Assembly (NCBI RefSeq): GCF_019649055.1
Contig: NW_026570294.1
Location: 1 to 64,000, forward strand
DNA: 64,000 bases
Origin: Paramacrobiotus metropolitanus
Lineage: Eukaryota; Tardigrada; Eutardigrada; Parachela; Macrobiotidae
Direction of reading: 5' to 3'
In this document: positions 39,567 to 50,243 of the stretch, piece after piece
Layout: each line of letters opens with the position of its first letter
Position numbering within the stretch: position 1 is the stretch's first letter
Made by a program: the position numbers and the translations under genes
The notes under the pieces: model-generated
Databases searched by the model: none
Told to the model about the DNA's origin: nothing
Seen by the model: the letters and a program-made list of their open reading frames with translations, nothing else

Positions 39567-40809
39567 TGTCAAATATCAGCAGCCCGCTTGTATCTGCGGC
39601 ACGACTGCTGCGCGCGTATCGGTTAATCATCTTTCCGCTATGACTAAGAGAAAAAAATTGAAACATGTTCCCACCACTGATAACGGATACACTCGTAGAA
39701 ATAAACACCAAATCTGACAGCACCGTCAATTCTGCAATAAATCTGTCTTCAGTGCCATTCACTACCATGGACAACGCAACGCAACAAGCGCAAACTTATT
39801 AAGAAAAATAATTTCACTTATCTTAATGACAGTTAATATTGATTTTTTCTTCATGTGTAATAAATTCGCTAATTAGGGGCTAAAAAAACCAGGTGCGAAA
39901 TTACTAATTAGGGGCAGATTCGCTAATTAATTAGGTGCTAAATGTGCTAATCAGGCGTGAATGACTCTAGTTAGTTCATCAAATTTTTGCTCAGATACTA
40001 ATTATTAAGTTAATTAATTTAAGCTTATTATCTTAAAACTTAATGACGAACTACAGTAAGTACAGCGTAATTACATACAGTTAATGCAGCCTGGATCATT
40101 ACGAACGTTTATTAGCAGCGCAAGATAATTTTAACGAGTTGACAAGCGGTCATGAATGTGAGCGCGAATTATAAAACCGAGCTCAACAGCTCGGTTTTCT
40201 AATTCAGCAACTGATTCTCCATCTAACCAATGCGCGCGGCGTTATACGTGAATCTGTCTGACTCACAAATCAGTGCGTCAGTTGTTGCGCACTCGAGAGT
40301 TTTGACCTAGATACAATTCGCATCAGAGTCCCAATACGTTGGTATATTTGACAGCAACTAGTAAAGACATCCCATGAGCTCCCTGCGCTTGCCTGTTACA
40401 AAACTGAAAATCATCGGCTGGACCGAACACACAAAACGCCATGGGGAGCAAAATCGTTTTTCCTCAAAAACCAAGCGCTGCCCGATAAAAGTTAAGTTGG
40501 CCATTCGGATTTCTCAGTCTGCAATGTCACGCGCTTATTTTGCGAACGGTGATACCAGAGTTGCCGTCCAGTTCTTTCTGAATTGTATTTTGCAAAGCAT
40601 GGCCAAAAAGAACTTCCAACGGGTGCACGGTGACCTCGCGTAGGAGACCGTCCCACATTTTGACCACGCTCACAGCTATACCGCTGCCCTGACCCAGGAG
40701 TAACTTTAAGTCTATTGTGTGACGTGCACTCCGAAGGACCACTGGGTGGGTAACTTATCTAAGTTAAAGCCGGTGGGCTAAGGCATACGTGGGAATTTAA
40801 AATGAATTT
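39567..40809. other. No supported gene
   Basis: AT-rich sequence to about 40100, with short repeated phrases (GCTAATTAGGGGC-like at 39870-39950), then mixed sequence. A frame at 40374-40643 (89 codons) is unrecognised. The last part may be 5' sequence of the adjoining non-LTR element. Confidence 0.4.
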
Positions 40810-43790
40810 TGAATAAAGGGAAGGCAGCCACGGTAGCTAGACTGCAGCGCATTGTCAATCTGGACTGCTCTAGTTCTGATATTCCTGTGGTTCTTACACG
40901 CGCACAAATCTTGGATACCCTGAGTCTAAAAGATGTGAAATAGATTGCGTGATACCGTAGAAGTTAAAAAAAGTGGAAGTTTTTAACCAGTGGTTCATGG
41001 GAATTTTTTAAAGGGATGCCGCCAACTTGGCGTGACCAGGGTGTATAAGCGTCTAAATGAACAATTAAAAATTGCGACCTGCTGCGAGAAGCTCTCTGCA
41101 AAAATTGTTGCAACAAGTAGCGACCAAAAATGACAGTCCCTCCTGGCTGAAGTTGTTTGCCTTTGCCCCAACAGCGCTTCGACTGCCTGCCAAAACGAAA
41201 TCCGAGCGCACCAGCACTTTGGCCACTGCAGTGAAAAAGAATCTAGATCTGTTCGACCGCGACATTGAGATCCCACCCCTGCAGTCTGCCAAAACCAAGA
41301 GGAAACGCAGCACGGACGAAGACATAGCTCGTCGTGTCGGCGAAAAGATTGATGACGGGTCCGTTTCTGGTGCGATGCGCATTGTGATGTCTACGGATTC
41401 CGTCGCGGACATCACCTCTGACACTCTGAAGGAGCTCAGAGCGAAGCACCCCGAATTTGCGCCTCCGCCTGTGTCAGTCCTCAATGCTGATACACATGTA
41501 GCGCCTCCCGTAACCGCCGCAGATGTTTTTGCAGCCATCCGCAGCTTTCCACGGGGCTCTGCTGCAGGACCAGACGGGTTGCGCCCTCAACATCTAATCG
41601 ACATAGTCGGTGGGAAAATGGACGATCACAGTGGACAATTTTGCGAGAGCCTAGCTGCTGTTCTCAACGTTGTTTTGGAGGGAAAAGTGCCAGCTGATAT
41701 CCGTCCTGCTTTCTTCGGTGGAAAGCTGCTGGCCTTGCGGAAGAAGGACGGCGGGCTGCGCCCCATTGCGGTCGGAATGACACTGCGCCGTGTCATTGCC
41801 AAAATTGTTTGCAGTAAAGTAGCGGAGCGGGCGGTTGCTGTTCTTTCTCCTGGACAAGTTGGCTTTAACGTACGTGGTGGGGCTGAAGCAATAGTACACG
41901 GAACCAGACAATTTATCAACGAGAATCCCGAAATTACAAAAGCCATCGTCAAAGTGGATTTCCGTAATGCGTTCAATACAGTTTCGCGAGAAGTAGTGCT
42001 CGACGCTGTGAAATCGCACTTCCCGGAATATTTCGCCTTTTTCCAGTCAGCTTACGGACATCATTCTTCACTGTTCATCGGTGAACATGTTATGTCTTCC
42101 GAATCCGGAGTGCAACAGGGTGATCCGTTGGGCCCGCTATTGTTCTGTCTAGCTTTGCAAGCCGTAATTCTCACCCTTAATACCGAGTTAAACGCTTGGT
42201 ACCTTGACGACGGGACGCTTGGCGGTCTCCCAGAAAGTGTACAGGAGAATTTAGCTCGAGTTATTGAAGGTGCTCGGAGAATTGGATTGGAAATTAACGT
42301 TACAAAGTGTAAACTATACGTTTCTGGCGGGTCGGAGACAGCTCAGCAGAAAGCAGTAGATGATTTTCTTGTCCAACACCCCGGTGTCCGTGTAATGTCC
42401 AGCTCCAGTCTGACTTTGCTTGGAGCTCCTGTCTTGGACGCCGCGATCGCCCCCCTGTTTGCCGAGAAAGCGCAATCGTTGGCCACGGTGTGTGAGCGGA
42501 TGCAGCTGCTCCCACGTCACCACGCGCTTTTCCTTCTACGCCACTGCCTCGGTGCACCAAAGATCGTATACATGCTGAGATGTAGTAATGCCTGGAAATA
42601 CTCAGAGCAATTGTATAAAATCGACGAATCTTGCGTTCCTGCTTCCAACAGTTGTGCAACGTCCGAACCAATCACGATGACTATCCCAGCTGGCGTCAGG
42701 CGAGCCTCCCGGTTAGCAGAGGTGGTATTGGCTTACGTCGCTCGGAGGAATTAGCACTCCCAGCCTTTCTGGCTTCGATTCACTCCGTTGCCGACCTGGT
42801 GTCTTTACTGCTCCCAATCGACCGGCCGTCGATGTCTCTACAGCGCTGGAAATTTGGAAAACCAATGCCCGGTTGACAGAACTGCCTTCACCAGATTTCC
42901 GAAAGTCACAGAAATCATGGGACCTCCCGTTGTGTAACGTGTCTCTCGCTACATTGTTAGAAGTATTCCGCGACGATGAGGTTAACAAGGCGCGTCTACT
43001 CGCTCAGTCGAGACCGGAAGCCGGTATTTGGCTTAATGCATTGCCTTCGGCCCATATCGGCAACCTGCTCGACGATGACACGCTGAAAATCTCCGTCGGG
43101 CTCAGACTCGGCGCTAAGATCTGCGAACCGCACAACTGCGCGAAGTGTTACAAGCCTGTCGACTGCTACGCCCATCACGGTCTTTCGTGTTCTTTTTCCG
43201 CCGGCAGGCATCCACGGCATGGTGCTCTTAACAGTGTCGTATGCCGCGCATTCGTATCAGCCGGAATCCCTGCAAAACTGGAGCCTCGCGGCACTTCTAA
43301 CACAAGTAGCAGACGCCCAGATGGATGCACAACATTTGCTTGGCAGAGGGGCATGTGTCTAGCTTGGGATGTTACGTGTGTTGATACGGTTGCCGCTTCC
43401 CACATCAAGTCTACATCGGCAAACGCGGGATCGGCGGCCGTTCAGGCAGAGGAAAGGAAGACCAGTTTATACTCTTATTTGGTCGGTCGTTACATTTTCG
43501 CGCCCATCGCTTTTGAGACAATGGGCCCTTGGGGACCGTCGGCCATTGCCATCATCAAAGAACTGGGAAAGCGTTTACGGACCCATTCAGGAGAAGTCCG
43601 CTCTCACGAATTTCTTCGGCAGCGATTGTCTATTGAGATACAACGCGGCAACGCCGCCTCTGTTTTGGGCACCGCAGAGAGAGCGGATGTGTTTACTGAG
43701 CTCTTGTTTATTTAGCTGTTTCTTAAACCATGTACTCGTTTGGTTTAAATAAAATTTTGATGAATTAAAAATTAATCTATTATCAGACTA
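40810..43790 (+). mobile_element. Non-LTR retrotransposon copy 1 (most complete)
   Basis: Coding character begins near 40817 (ATVARLQRIVNLDCSS), breaks at TAG about 40941, and resumes at 41072. It ends with AATAAA at about 43746. Copies 2 and 3 share the C-terminal region. No flanking duplication was identified. Confidence 0.8.
41072..43715 (+). pseudogene. Reverse transcriptase with C-terminal zinc finger and PD-(D/E)XK-like nuclease
   Basis: Copies element RNA at a nicked target. RT blocks: GPDGLRPQHL, KKDGGLRPIAVG, KVDFRNAFN, GVQQGDPLGPLLF and the catalytic WYLDDGTL (about 42197). After frameshifts near 42625 and 42845 follow a Cys/His cluster (CAKCYKPVD...HHGLSC...GRHPRHG, about 43130-43220) and RPDG with DVTCVD (43313-43386), read as a restriction-like endonuclease core. 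The RT-then-nuclease order resembles R2/CRE-type elements; the exact clade is unknown. Frameshifts make it defective. Confidence 0.8.
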
Positions 43791-44357
43791 TCAGGTAATT
43801 TAACTCCATGCCGTTAATTACAATTACAGTTTCCATTGCGGTAATTAATTCATAAATGAACTGTACCATGTCTGCTAACAACGGTAAACGTTTCCAGTTT
43901 AATTCAGCGCCGCAACTGACATTTTATTAGCAACCTGATGTGCTTAATTAGGTAATTGATCTGCCTAATTAATTAATTTTTGACAAAGTTGAAACCATTG
44001 CAATTAGCAATGCACTACGTAGCTTCTCTGTAGAAAATTTAAAGCGGCAATTATTTTGTAAAAGAATATGAGGTTCTTATAAATTTCTTGAAGTATCATT
44101 TCCTGTCATTTCTCATTCCTTATCCCTTCGCTGCTCACCGAGTCTCCGGTTCCGCTCATACAAATCGTCTTACGATAAATGCGTTTTACCGGTGATGCGT
44201 GCCTAGTAAGCGTGACATTCTAACATCGCTCGCATAAGTTCATCGGTATGTGTTGTTATTGGTTATTGCTTATCTCTTTGGACTTCGAACCAAAAAAATT
44301 GTTAAAGCTATACCAGGCTGGGAATAACAAAGCTGGGTATGCTTGAGGTATGCTACT
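43791..44357. other. AT-rich, no gene
   Basis: Runs of TAATTA-type sequence; no reading frame or structure of note. Contains the left TGCTACT target duplication of the MULE at 44351-44357. Confidence 0.5.
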
Positions 44358-44513
44358 GGGCTAGCTAAGATTCACATAATCATAATCATAAAACATAACA
44401 CATAACATAAAACATAATTCATAAGCATAAGCATAAACATAACTCATAAATATAACGTTGCTCATAAAATCTACTCATAAATCCCCATCTCCGGTTTATT
44501 TTCCGTAATTAAG
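44358..44513 (+). repeat. MULE left terminal inverted repeat
   Basis: Matches the reverse complement of 48537-48694 over its full length with few differences; the inner half is (CATAA)-rich. Confidence 0.9.
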
Positions 44514-44744
44514 TACTGTACTTAAAATAAAATTAAGAAAGATTTTTCTTCTACTAGCATGCGGTTTCGTTAACGTGTTGTGTACGGTAAAAATGTTGCA
44601 CCTTGACCATAAAACAGGCAGTACAGCGCTAGTGAGATTCTACTGATTGTGTTTTTTGATAACGCTGTGCATTGTAATCGAGGTGAACAAATTATGTTAA
44701 ACTTCAGGAATATGTCACAGATGCAGCTGAAGCATTTTACGAGT

Positions 44745-45353
44745 TCAGACAAGTTCTATTACGAAGTCCCGGGCGTCCTGGATTTGGTTTGCAGCTTCTT
44801 GAAACGTTATAGCACCAATGCTAACGGCAGCATAAGCTTCGATCGCGCTTTTAAGGTACTCTTGCATTGGTTCGTAACGCTGGTCATGGCATGCGAATTC
44901 AATCTGGATTTCGTGAAGGCGATCTGTGTAGCGCGTAAAATTTTCATGGTGTAACCACAGTTTATCCAGTTTTTCTCGCCCCCAGTAAATATTGAACAAT
45001 CCGCAATAGCAGTCTCCGTACGTGTTTGCACGTTTTGTTGCATTCTTATTTCTTCCGGTTTTCGCTCTTTTAATGTGCACGATGTCCGCTCTTTCGCTTT
45101 CGGTCGATTTCTCGCCAATAAAGTACGTGTGTAAATCATCCCACAATCCATGAATATTCAGTAAATTGCGGCTAGTGACATCTCTGCATGTTGGTTGCAA
45201 TGAGCACAGGCTTGCTGTTTGACTGGCTTTCTTTAGCTCCTGAATCCTGTTCTCCACTTCCTGTGAAAACTCTTTCAAGACTTTCTGCAGTTTCCGCAAA
45301 TTTATCAGCATATCTACATCAAGCTGTATGAGGCTTCGGTGAAAATTGCCCAT
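44745..45353 (-). CDS. Second MULE protein or 3' exon, 202 codons, unknown
   Basis: Helical, with a coiled-coil-prone N-terminus (RKLQKVLKEFSQEVENRIQEL). No recognised domain. Its location between the TIRs on the transposase strand makes it an element gene or last exon. A 79-codon frame ends at 45353 and may be an upstream exon. Confidence 0.4.
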   Translation of the reverse strand: MGNFHRSLIQLDVDMLINLRKLQKVLKEFSQEVENRIQELKKASQTASLCSLQPTCRDVTSRNLLNIHGLWDDLHTYFIGEKSTESERADIVHIKRAKTGRNKNATKRANTYGDCYCGLFNIYWGREKLDKLWLHHENFTRYTDRLHEIQIEFACHDQRYEPMQEYLKSAIEAYAAVSIGAITFQEAANQIQDARDFVIELV

Positions 45354-45592
45354 TAATTCATGTACGGCGCCCTGGTCAGCATTAATAACAAGTGAACATT
45401 AACAAAGTTGACCTTTAAATTCTTTCTTACAAGAACCAAATCATTTGACCATGCGTATCTGATCTGCAGTTGATAATGACTCCAGAAAATCTGTGGCAGA
45501 ATTATAGTTGGTGAAATTACTGGGGGACTGGGCTGCAGCACGATGAAATCTTTTAAGTACCGCAAAAAAATAATTTGGCTCTTCCAACGCAA

Positions 45593-46099
45593 TTCTGGGC
45601 ATTTTGTATATAGATTTTTAGTACCATTAACATCGCTTACATCTTTCGTGTATGCAGTTGATAGTTACACAAAATAGAAGAACGGTAGTTTTATTGATTA
45701 ATACTTGTACCAGCAAGCTACCACGGTAACTACGATGCAATACTATAGTTTAATAGAGCAGGTTTAATACCTCATAATACACCTGTACAGAAACACGTCT
45801 TAATTATGCATGCTAAACATACACTGAACATGAATATATATTAAGCAGTAAGCACAGGTTAAATGTAAGAGTACTCATACAAGCAGAATAAAAGCATCAG
45901 TACAAAGATATATTATTACGAACAACAAAAATCACAAAATCGAAAAGCATGGAAGCTGGTATGGAGTTGCTCTTGTACGCTAACATGAATATGATGTGCT
46001 CAAAAAGAAGTTACACTGACAGTGTTTTCTTACACAAAGGATGTTAACGCAAAATATAAACTCCACGCTATTCAGTTGACGAGTTTATAATATACATAC
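45593..46099. other. Internal non-coding region of the MULE
   Basis: No gene or notable structure; AT-rich. Confidence 0.4.
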
Positions 46100-46486
46100 T
46101 CACAAAGCAGCAAAAAATTCGGCAATTTGCTGCAACTCAACTTGCGAAAACAAAACTGCTTTGTCCATTTGGCACTGCTTCGGAGAGAATTTTGGATGGC
46201 GATCTCGCACACAAGCCACCAACATACAGTACCTTCGTTTTCGCGGTGTACTGATTATGGACTTCCCTCCCGTTCCATTCTGGTAGTCAAACTTCTCTCT
46301 CGCGATGAATAACTGTGAGCCTTTTCTATTTCTCAGTATAATTTTACAGCCCGGGCAGCAACATAAAGCGTGGACCTGCTCTTCTTTCGAAATAACGAAT
46401 GGACTCGCTCCTTGCTGCCACGGCTTTAGTGGTTTTGGAGCGGTCTTGCAACAGGGACAGCGCTCTAAAACGGTAACATGCCGCAA
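46100..46486 (-). CDS. Cys-rich MULE segment, 128 codons
   Basis: Contains CPCCKTAPKPLKPWQQG and CCCPGCK clusters, likely a zinc-binding C-terminal domain of the transposase. It lies just downstream of the SWIM exon with intron-like GT...AG borders between them (about 46504-46548), but I could not confirm that the phase is kept. Confidence 0.45.
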   Translation of the reverse strand: MRHVTVLERCPCCKTAPKPLKPWQQGASPFVISKEEQVHALCCCPGCKIILRNRKGSQLFIAREKFDYQNGTGGKSIISTPRKRRYCMLVACVRDRHPKFSPKQCQMDKAVLFSQVELQQIAEFFAAL

Positions 46487-46511
46487 ATGTATTCCCTGGA
46501 TATAAATGATC

Positions 46512-46910
46512 TTAAAACAAGTAATTTACCAATCTTTTACCTGGAGAAGTGTTACGAAGAGGCTCAGCCACAACAATTTGGTTTAACAAGTCTGTCTGCG
46601 GATGGTCAACATTAAACCCAGCTGAACCTGTCGACGGCAGTTGGCTCAAGTTATCTCGGGTAGTGTAACCTCGACCAGTCCTCTTGGTCTTCTGCCCTAT
46701 CTTTTTTCCACCTCCAGAAACCGTAGGAAAACGTAAGGGTTCTAAAATATCCCTCCGCTTTACGAAATCAGCCAGGCACACAACCAACCCATTCAGAGCA
46801 GCTGTTGCGATTACGTGTTTGCATAGTCGGTTTTGATTGGTATTCGACCACGGACAGCGGCATTCGAACTTTCCGGTCACTGAATCGATGGAAACATGGT
46901 ACTGCTGCAA
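46512..46910 (-). CDS. SWIM zinc-finger segment of MULE transposase
   Basis: Reads CRCPWSNTNQNRLCKHVI, the C-x-C...C-x-H SWIM signature that follows the catalytic domain in Mutator-like transposases. It is an exon or fragment; the frame is shorter than a full gene. Confidence 0.7.
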   Translation of the reverse strand: MQQYHVSIDSVTGKFECRCPWSNTNQNRLCKHVIATAALNGLVVCLADFVKRRDILEPLRFPTVSGGGKKIGQKTKRTGRGYTTRDNLSQLPSTGSAGFNVDHPQTDLLNQIVVAEPLRNTSPGKRLVNYLF

Positions 46911-46976
46911 GAAATCGGTTTGGGATAAAACTCCAAAGTGCTGGATAGATCCGTCGCTAGCTGTTTTCGAAGTCGG

Positions 46977-47549
46977 CTACTTCACAACCTTCTCCGGATG
47001 AGTGATATAATGAGCTGCTTTTATAAATTCTGGTCGATGGTGAACTTGAAAGCCATGTTGCTGATAGATGTCCATTAAATCCACATCATTTTCCGAAAGG
47101 TCATCGACTGTTGCTTTCCATATACTGAGCGTTTTCTCCTGATCCGGGTCGCTTCCGAAAAACTTTTTTAATTTTTTTTCCATGACATTTTTATTGTTCC
47201 GTTCGGCTTTTCTAATCAACAGCTCGTTGTCGATCACTGAGTAATCTCCAAGTTCCATCAACGCGCGGCATATGTCTTCGCATTTCGACTGAAGTAGATT
47301 ATCCAGTCTTTCGATCAATTCGCACTGTTGCAGCTTCTTTCCAGCTTCCAGGCCAAGTAGGTTATTGACACCTTCTACATCGTTGGTGGGCGGTAAATTT
47401 GGATAAGTGCCAAAAATCCTCCTTATTACCGGGCCCATTTTTGCGTGAAGTTTCTTGATTCCGTTTCTCGATTCCATTAAAAATTTAAGTACTTCCGGAT
47501 TTTCGTCCGCGCGGTCGAATTCTCTGGCGTGTTTCAGCATCTCATCCAA
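46977..47549 (-). CDS. MULE transposase, C-terminal part of catalytic region
   Basis: 190 codons. TNDVEGVNNLLGLEAGKKL followed by a helical stretch (IERLDNLLQSKCEDICRALMELGDYS) matches the region after the last catalytic acidic residue in Mutator-like transposases. Upstream (47550-47640) coding continues in another frame, so a frameshift or splice is present. The N-terminal catalytic residues were not found, so this copy may be truncated. Confidence 0.6.
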   Translation of the reverse strand: MDEMLKHAREFDRADENPEVLKFLMESRNGIKKLHAKMGPVIRRIFGTYPNLPPTNDVEGVNNLLGLEAGKKLQQCELIERLDNLLQSKCEDICRALMELGDYSVIDNELLIRKAERNNKNVMEKKLKKFFGSDPDQEKTLSIWKATVDDLSENDVDLMDIYQQHGFQVHHRPEFIKAAHYITHPEKVVK

Positions 47550-47777
47550 CGTCTCTTCATCGAGACCACGTGCGGTTGCCGTCTTCCTTAAGAAGCTCTA
47601 GGACGACTTGCATTTCATTAAGCACAGCGGTCTCTGGAACATGTGGTACATTTTGCTGAAAGCAACGAATGGTTAGTCTTTGAAAAGACCACTTTTATTA
47701 GCTTCACTAAAATACTAGCAAATTGAAATATCAAGTTAAAGTCTGCTAGTTCGCTAACAAATTTAAAGCTCATTTAC

Positions 47778-48138
47778 TTTGTCCAAATCTTTCCAACGGC
47801 TGTTTCAGCCGTTCCCGATTTTATGCGCTCCTTACTGCCCCTGGCAAACAGTATATACGGCTCTGGATTAAGGTCCACGACCGAATGTTCGGACTGCTCG
47901 TCAACTGATAATATTTCAGAGTTGTCGTGCTCGGAATGGACGGAGTCCAACGAAACGTCCATGCCAGAAATGTTTAAGGCAGGTGAAGGAGATCGCGATT
48001 CTGTTGACCTGTACAATACAGTTCGCCATGTACTACGTTTATAAGTATAGTTCAGAAAATTTACCTTTTTCGTTTTCTTGCCGACTGATCTTCGGAGATA
48101 CTTGAAGCAACGTTATCCATGGTGCCAGGAACATCCAT
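47778..48138 (-). CDS. First two exons of the MULE gene
   Basis: The ATG is at 48138. Exon 1 (48065-48138) ends in a GTAAAT donor; a 56-bp intron (48009-48064) ends in TGTACAG; exon 2 (47778-48008) continues in phase and ends in another GTAAAT donor. The product is a Ser-rich, acidic N-terminal region (SPSPALNISGMDVSLD). The matching donors and kept phase support the model. Confidence 0.55.
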
Positions 48139-48536
48139 AATGTACAGTAGTGCGAAAACGTTCAGACGCAGGTCAAAGGTCAAGCAAGATCGCAAGCAAA
48201 TAGTGTTGTGCACACTGCGCACGGAATGAGGACCTTCAGTTTTTTCTCAGCTGCAGCCTGCAGTGCGAGTTAGGATTGCACCACTAACCGATGTCCGGTT
48301 TCCGTTTACAAAAGCTTGTGCAACAAGCTCTCAGATTCTTGCCTGGCCTCCTGATATTTTCTTGAGAATTTGTGAGAAACTCGACATACCCAGAAGTGCG
48401 AGTTTATTTGTTCCGTAGAGGATTTCAAAATGTCACTCATGTTTATGGAATTCGCTCAGTACAATACGAAAAAGTACGAAAAAGCCCGATTTGGAAATCG
48501 GTGCGATACGAAATTTATTATTCTTTGAAACCAACT

Positions 48537-48694
48537 CTTAATTACGGAAAATAAACCGGAGATGGGGATTTATGAGTAGATTTTATGAGCAACGTTATAT
48601 TTATGAGTTATGTTTATGCTTATGAATTATGTTTTATGTTTATGTTTTATGTGTTATGTTTTATGAATATGATTATGTGAATCTTACCTAGCCC
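48537..48694 (-). repeat. MULE right terminal inverted repeat
   Basis: 158 bp; reverse complement of 44358-44513. Confidence 0.9.
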
Positions 48695-48879
48695 TGCTAC
48701 TGTCGAGATTGTGGGTGTGACCACAGACGGCAAGAATCATGCATCACCAAAAAATGGGCCAGTCACAACGGTTATCCTTATCGCAGTTTTTTAGTCATTG
48801 ATTCTTGTCCGTGGAAAATCTTCAACGGTGAGCGCTACTATAGTGTCCGGTTGCGAACGATTCATCTGCATCGATATTC

Positions 48880-50243
48880 TTTAATGGGGCACCGAAGGCG
48901 GATGCGTACGCCAAGCAAAACAATTGCAAAACAAAGCGGCTTGCGAACGACTACAGCTTCTGCCATGCCATCAGGCGCTTTTCCTTTTGAAAAACTGTCT
49001 TGGCGCTCCGAAAGTTGTTTATATGTTACGGTGTGGTACAGCGTGGAAGCAACCACAACAACTCTATCAGGTGGACGAAGTGATGCGGGAGTGTTTTCAG
49101 ACATTGTGCAATGTTCGCACCAACACAAACGATTATCCTTGTTGGCGGCAGGCGACTCTTCCCGTGAGCAGAGGTGGTATCGGCATTCGCCGGACGGAAG
49201 AATTAGCTCTCCCAGCCTATTTGGCTTCGATTCATTCCGCTTCCGGACTTGTGTCGCTACTGCTTCCCGATCACGCGACCGTGGACGCCACAAATGCAGA
49301 GGAATTGTGGAAAGCGAAAAGCGGTCAGACAGAACTCCCGGAATCAAACTTCCTGAAGTCACAGCGCGCATGGGATGTACCGCTCTGCAACATTTCGCTG
49401 TCGACACTGCTGGAAATCTTCCGGGACGATGAAACCAACAGAGCCCGCCTGCTTGCTCAGTCGAAACCGGAAGCAGGTATCTGGCTAAATGCGTTGCCGT
49501 CAGCGCATATCGGCAATCTCCTAGATGACGACACCCTCAAGATATCAGTTGGACTCAGGCTGGGCGCAGTCATTTGTGAAGCACACGCGTGTGCCAAATG
49601 CCGCAAGCCTGTCGATGTGTACGGCCACCATGGACTGTCATGCTCGTTTTCGGCCGGGAGACATGCACGCCACGGTGGTCTGAACAGCATTGTGTGCCGA
49701 TCATTGGTTTCGGCGGGCATTCCAGCAAAACTCGAACCACGCGGCACGTCCCATACGTCCGATCGTCGCCCGGACGGCTGTACCACCTTTGCCTGGAAGC
49801 GTGGTATGTGCCTGGCATGGGACGTCACCTGCGTCGACACTGTCGCCCCATCCCATATCAAGTCCACTTCTTCAGCTGCCGGATCTGCCGCTGCCCAAGC
49901 CGAAGATAGGAAAACCAAACTCTATGCGTATCTTGAAGGCAGATACATTTTTGCTGCACTAGCCTTTGAAACGCTCGGGCCGTGGGGAAAATCGGCAATG
50001 GCCTTAATAAAGGAAATTGGCAAGCGGCTACAGCAACACACCGGGGAACCTCGCTCACACGAATTCTTACGTCAGCGTCTGTCGATTGAAATACAACGAG
50101 GCAACGCGGCCTCCGTGCTGGGGACGATGGAAGGAGCGGATAAATTAGAAGAAATTTTGCTGTTGTAATTCTGTTTTTGTTGCCATTCCATGTATTCTAA
50201 CTGGCATGTGCTAATAAAACAGACTGGAATATAAAAAAAAAAC
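48880..50243 (+). mobile_element. Non-LTR retrotransposon copy 2, 5'-truncated
   Basis: Only the post-RT region is present. It ends with AATAAA (50213) and an A-run at about 50233-50242, the normal 3' end of a retrotransposed copy. It lies 185 bp from the MULE right end. Confidence 0.8.
48924..50168 (+). CDS. C-terminal RT/zinc-finger/nuclease region, intact fragment
   Basis: 414 codons open without interruption. Contains the CLGAPKVVYMLRCG block, the C-x2-C...H...C cluster (CAKCRKPVDVYGHHGLSC) and RPDG...DVTCVD of the nuclease core. It is collinear with 42480-43715 of copy 1 but lacks its frameshifts, so it is a younger or better preserved copy. It lacks the RT catalytic region. Confidence 0.75.
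   Translation: MQNKAACERLQLLPCHQALFLLKNCLGAPKVVYMLRCGTAWKQPQQLYQVDEVMRECFQTLCNVRTNTNDYPCWRQATLPVSRGGIGIRRTEELALPAYLASIHSASGLVSLLLPDHATVDATNAEELWKAKSGQTELPESNFLKSQRAWDVPLCNISLSTLLEIFRDDETNRARLLAQSKPEAGIWLNALPSAHIGNLLDDDTLKISVGLRLGAVICEAHACAKCRKPVDVYGHHGLSCSFSAGRHARHGGLNSIVCRSLVSAGIPAKLEPRGTSHTSDRRPDGCTTFAWKRGMCLAWDVTCVDTVAPSHIKSTSSAAGSAAAQAEDRKTKLYAYLEGRYIFAALAFETLGPWGKSAMALIKEIGKRLQQHTGEPRSHEFLRQRLSIEIQRGNAASVLGTMEGADKLEEILLL

Larger units (their letters stand above)
44358..48694 (-). mobile_element. MULE-type DNA transposon with 156-158-bp inverted repeats
   Basis: The TIRs begin GGGCTAG(C/G)TAAGATTCAC and extend 44358-44513 and 48537-48694. The 7-bp duplication TGCTACT lies at 44351-44357 and 48695-48701. 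Both TIRs are built of CATAA-like repeats followed by a unique block ending CCGTAATTAAG. Minus-strand exons encode a transposase-like protein with a SWIM finger, characteristic of Mutator-like elements. Total 4.3 kb. Confidence 0.85.

Noticed and set aside
41072-43715. Retron or group II intron reverse transcriptase
   Set aside because: The post-RT zinc cluster and nuclease core, AATAAA end, and multiple 5'-truncated copies fit a eukaryotic non-LTR element.
44370-44480. CATAA-type short repeats as a CRISPR or satellite array
   Set aside because: Irregular units without spacers, and mirrored at 48540-48690; they are part of the MULE terminal inverted repeats.
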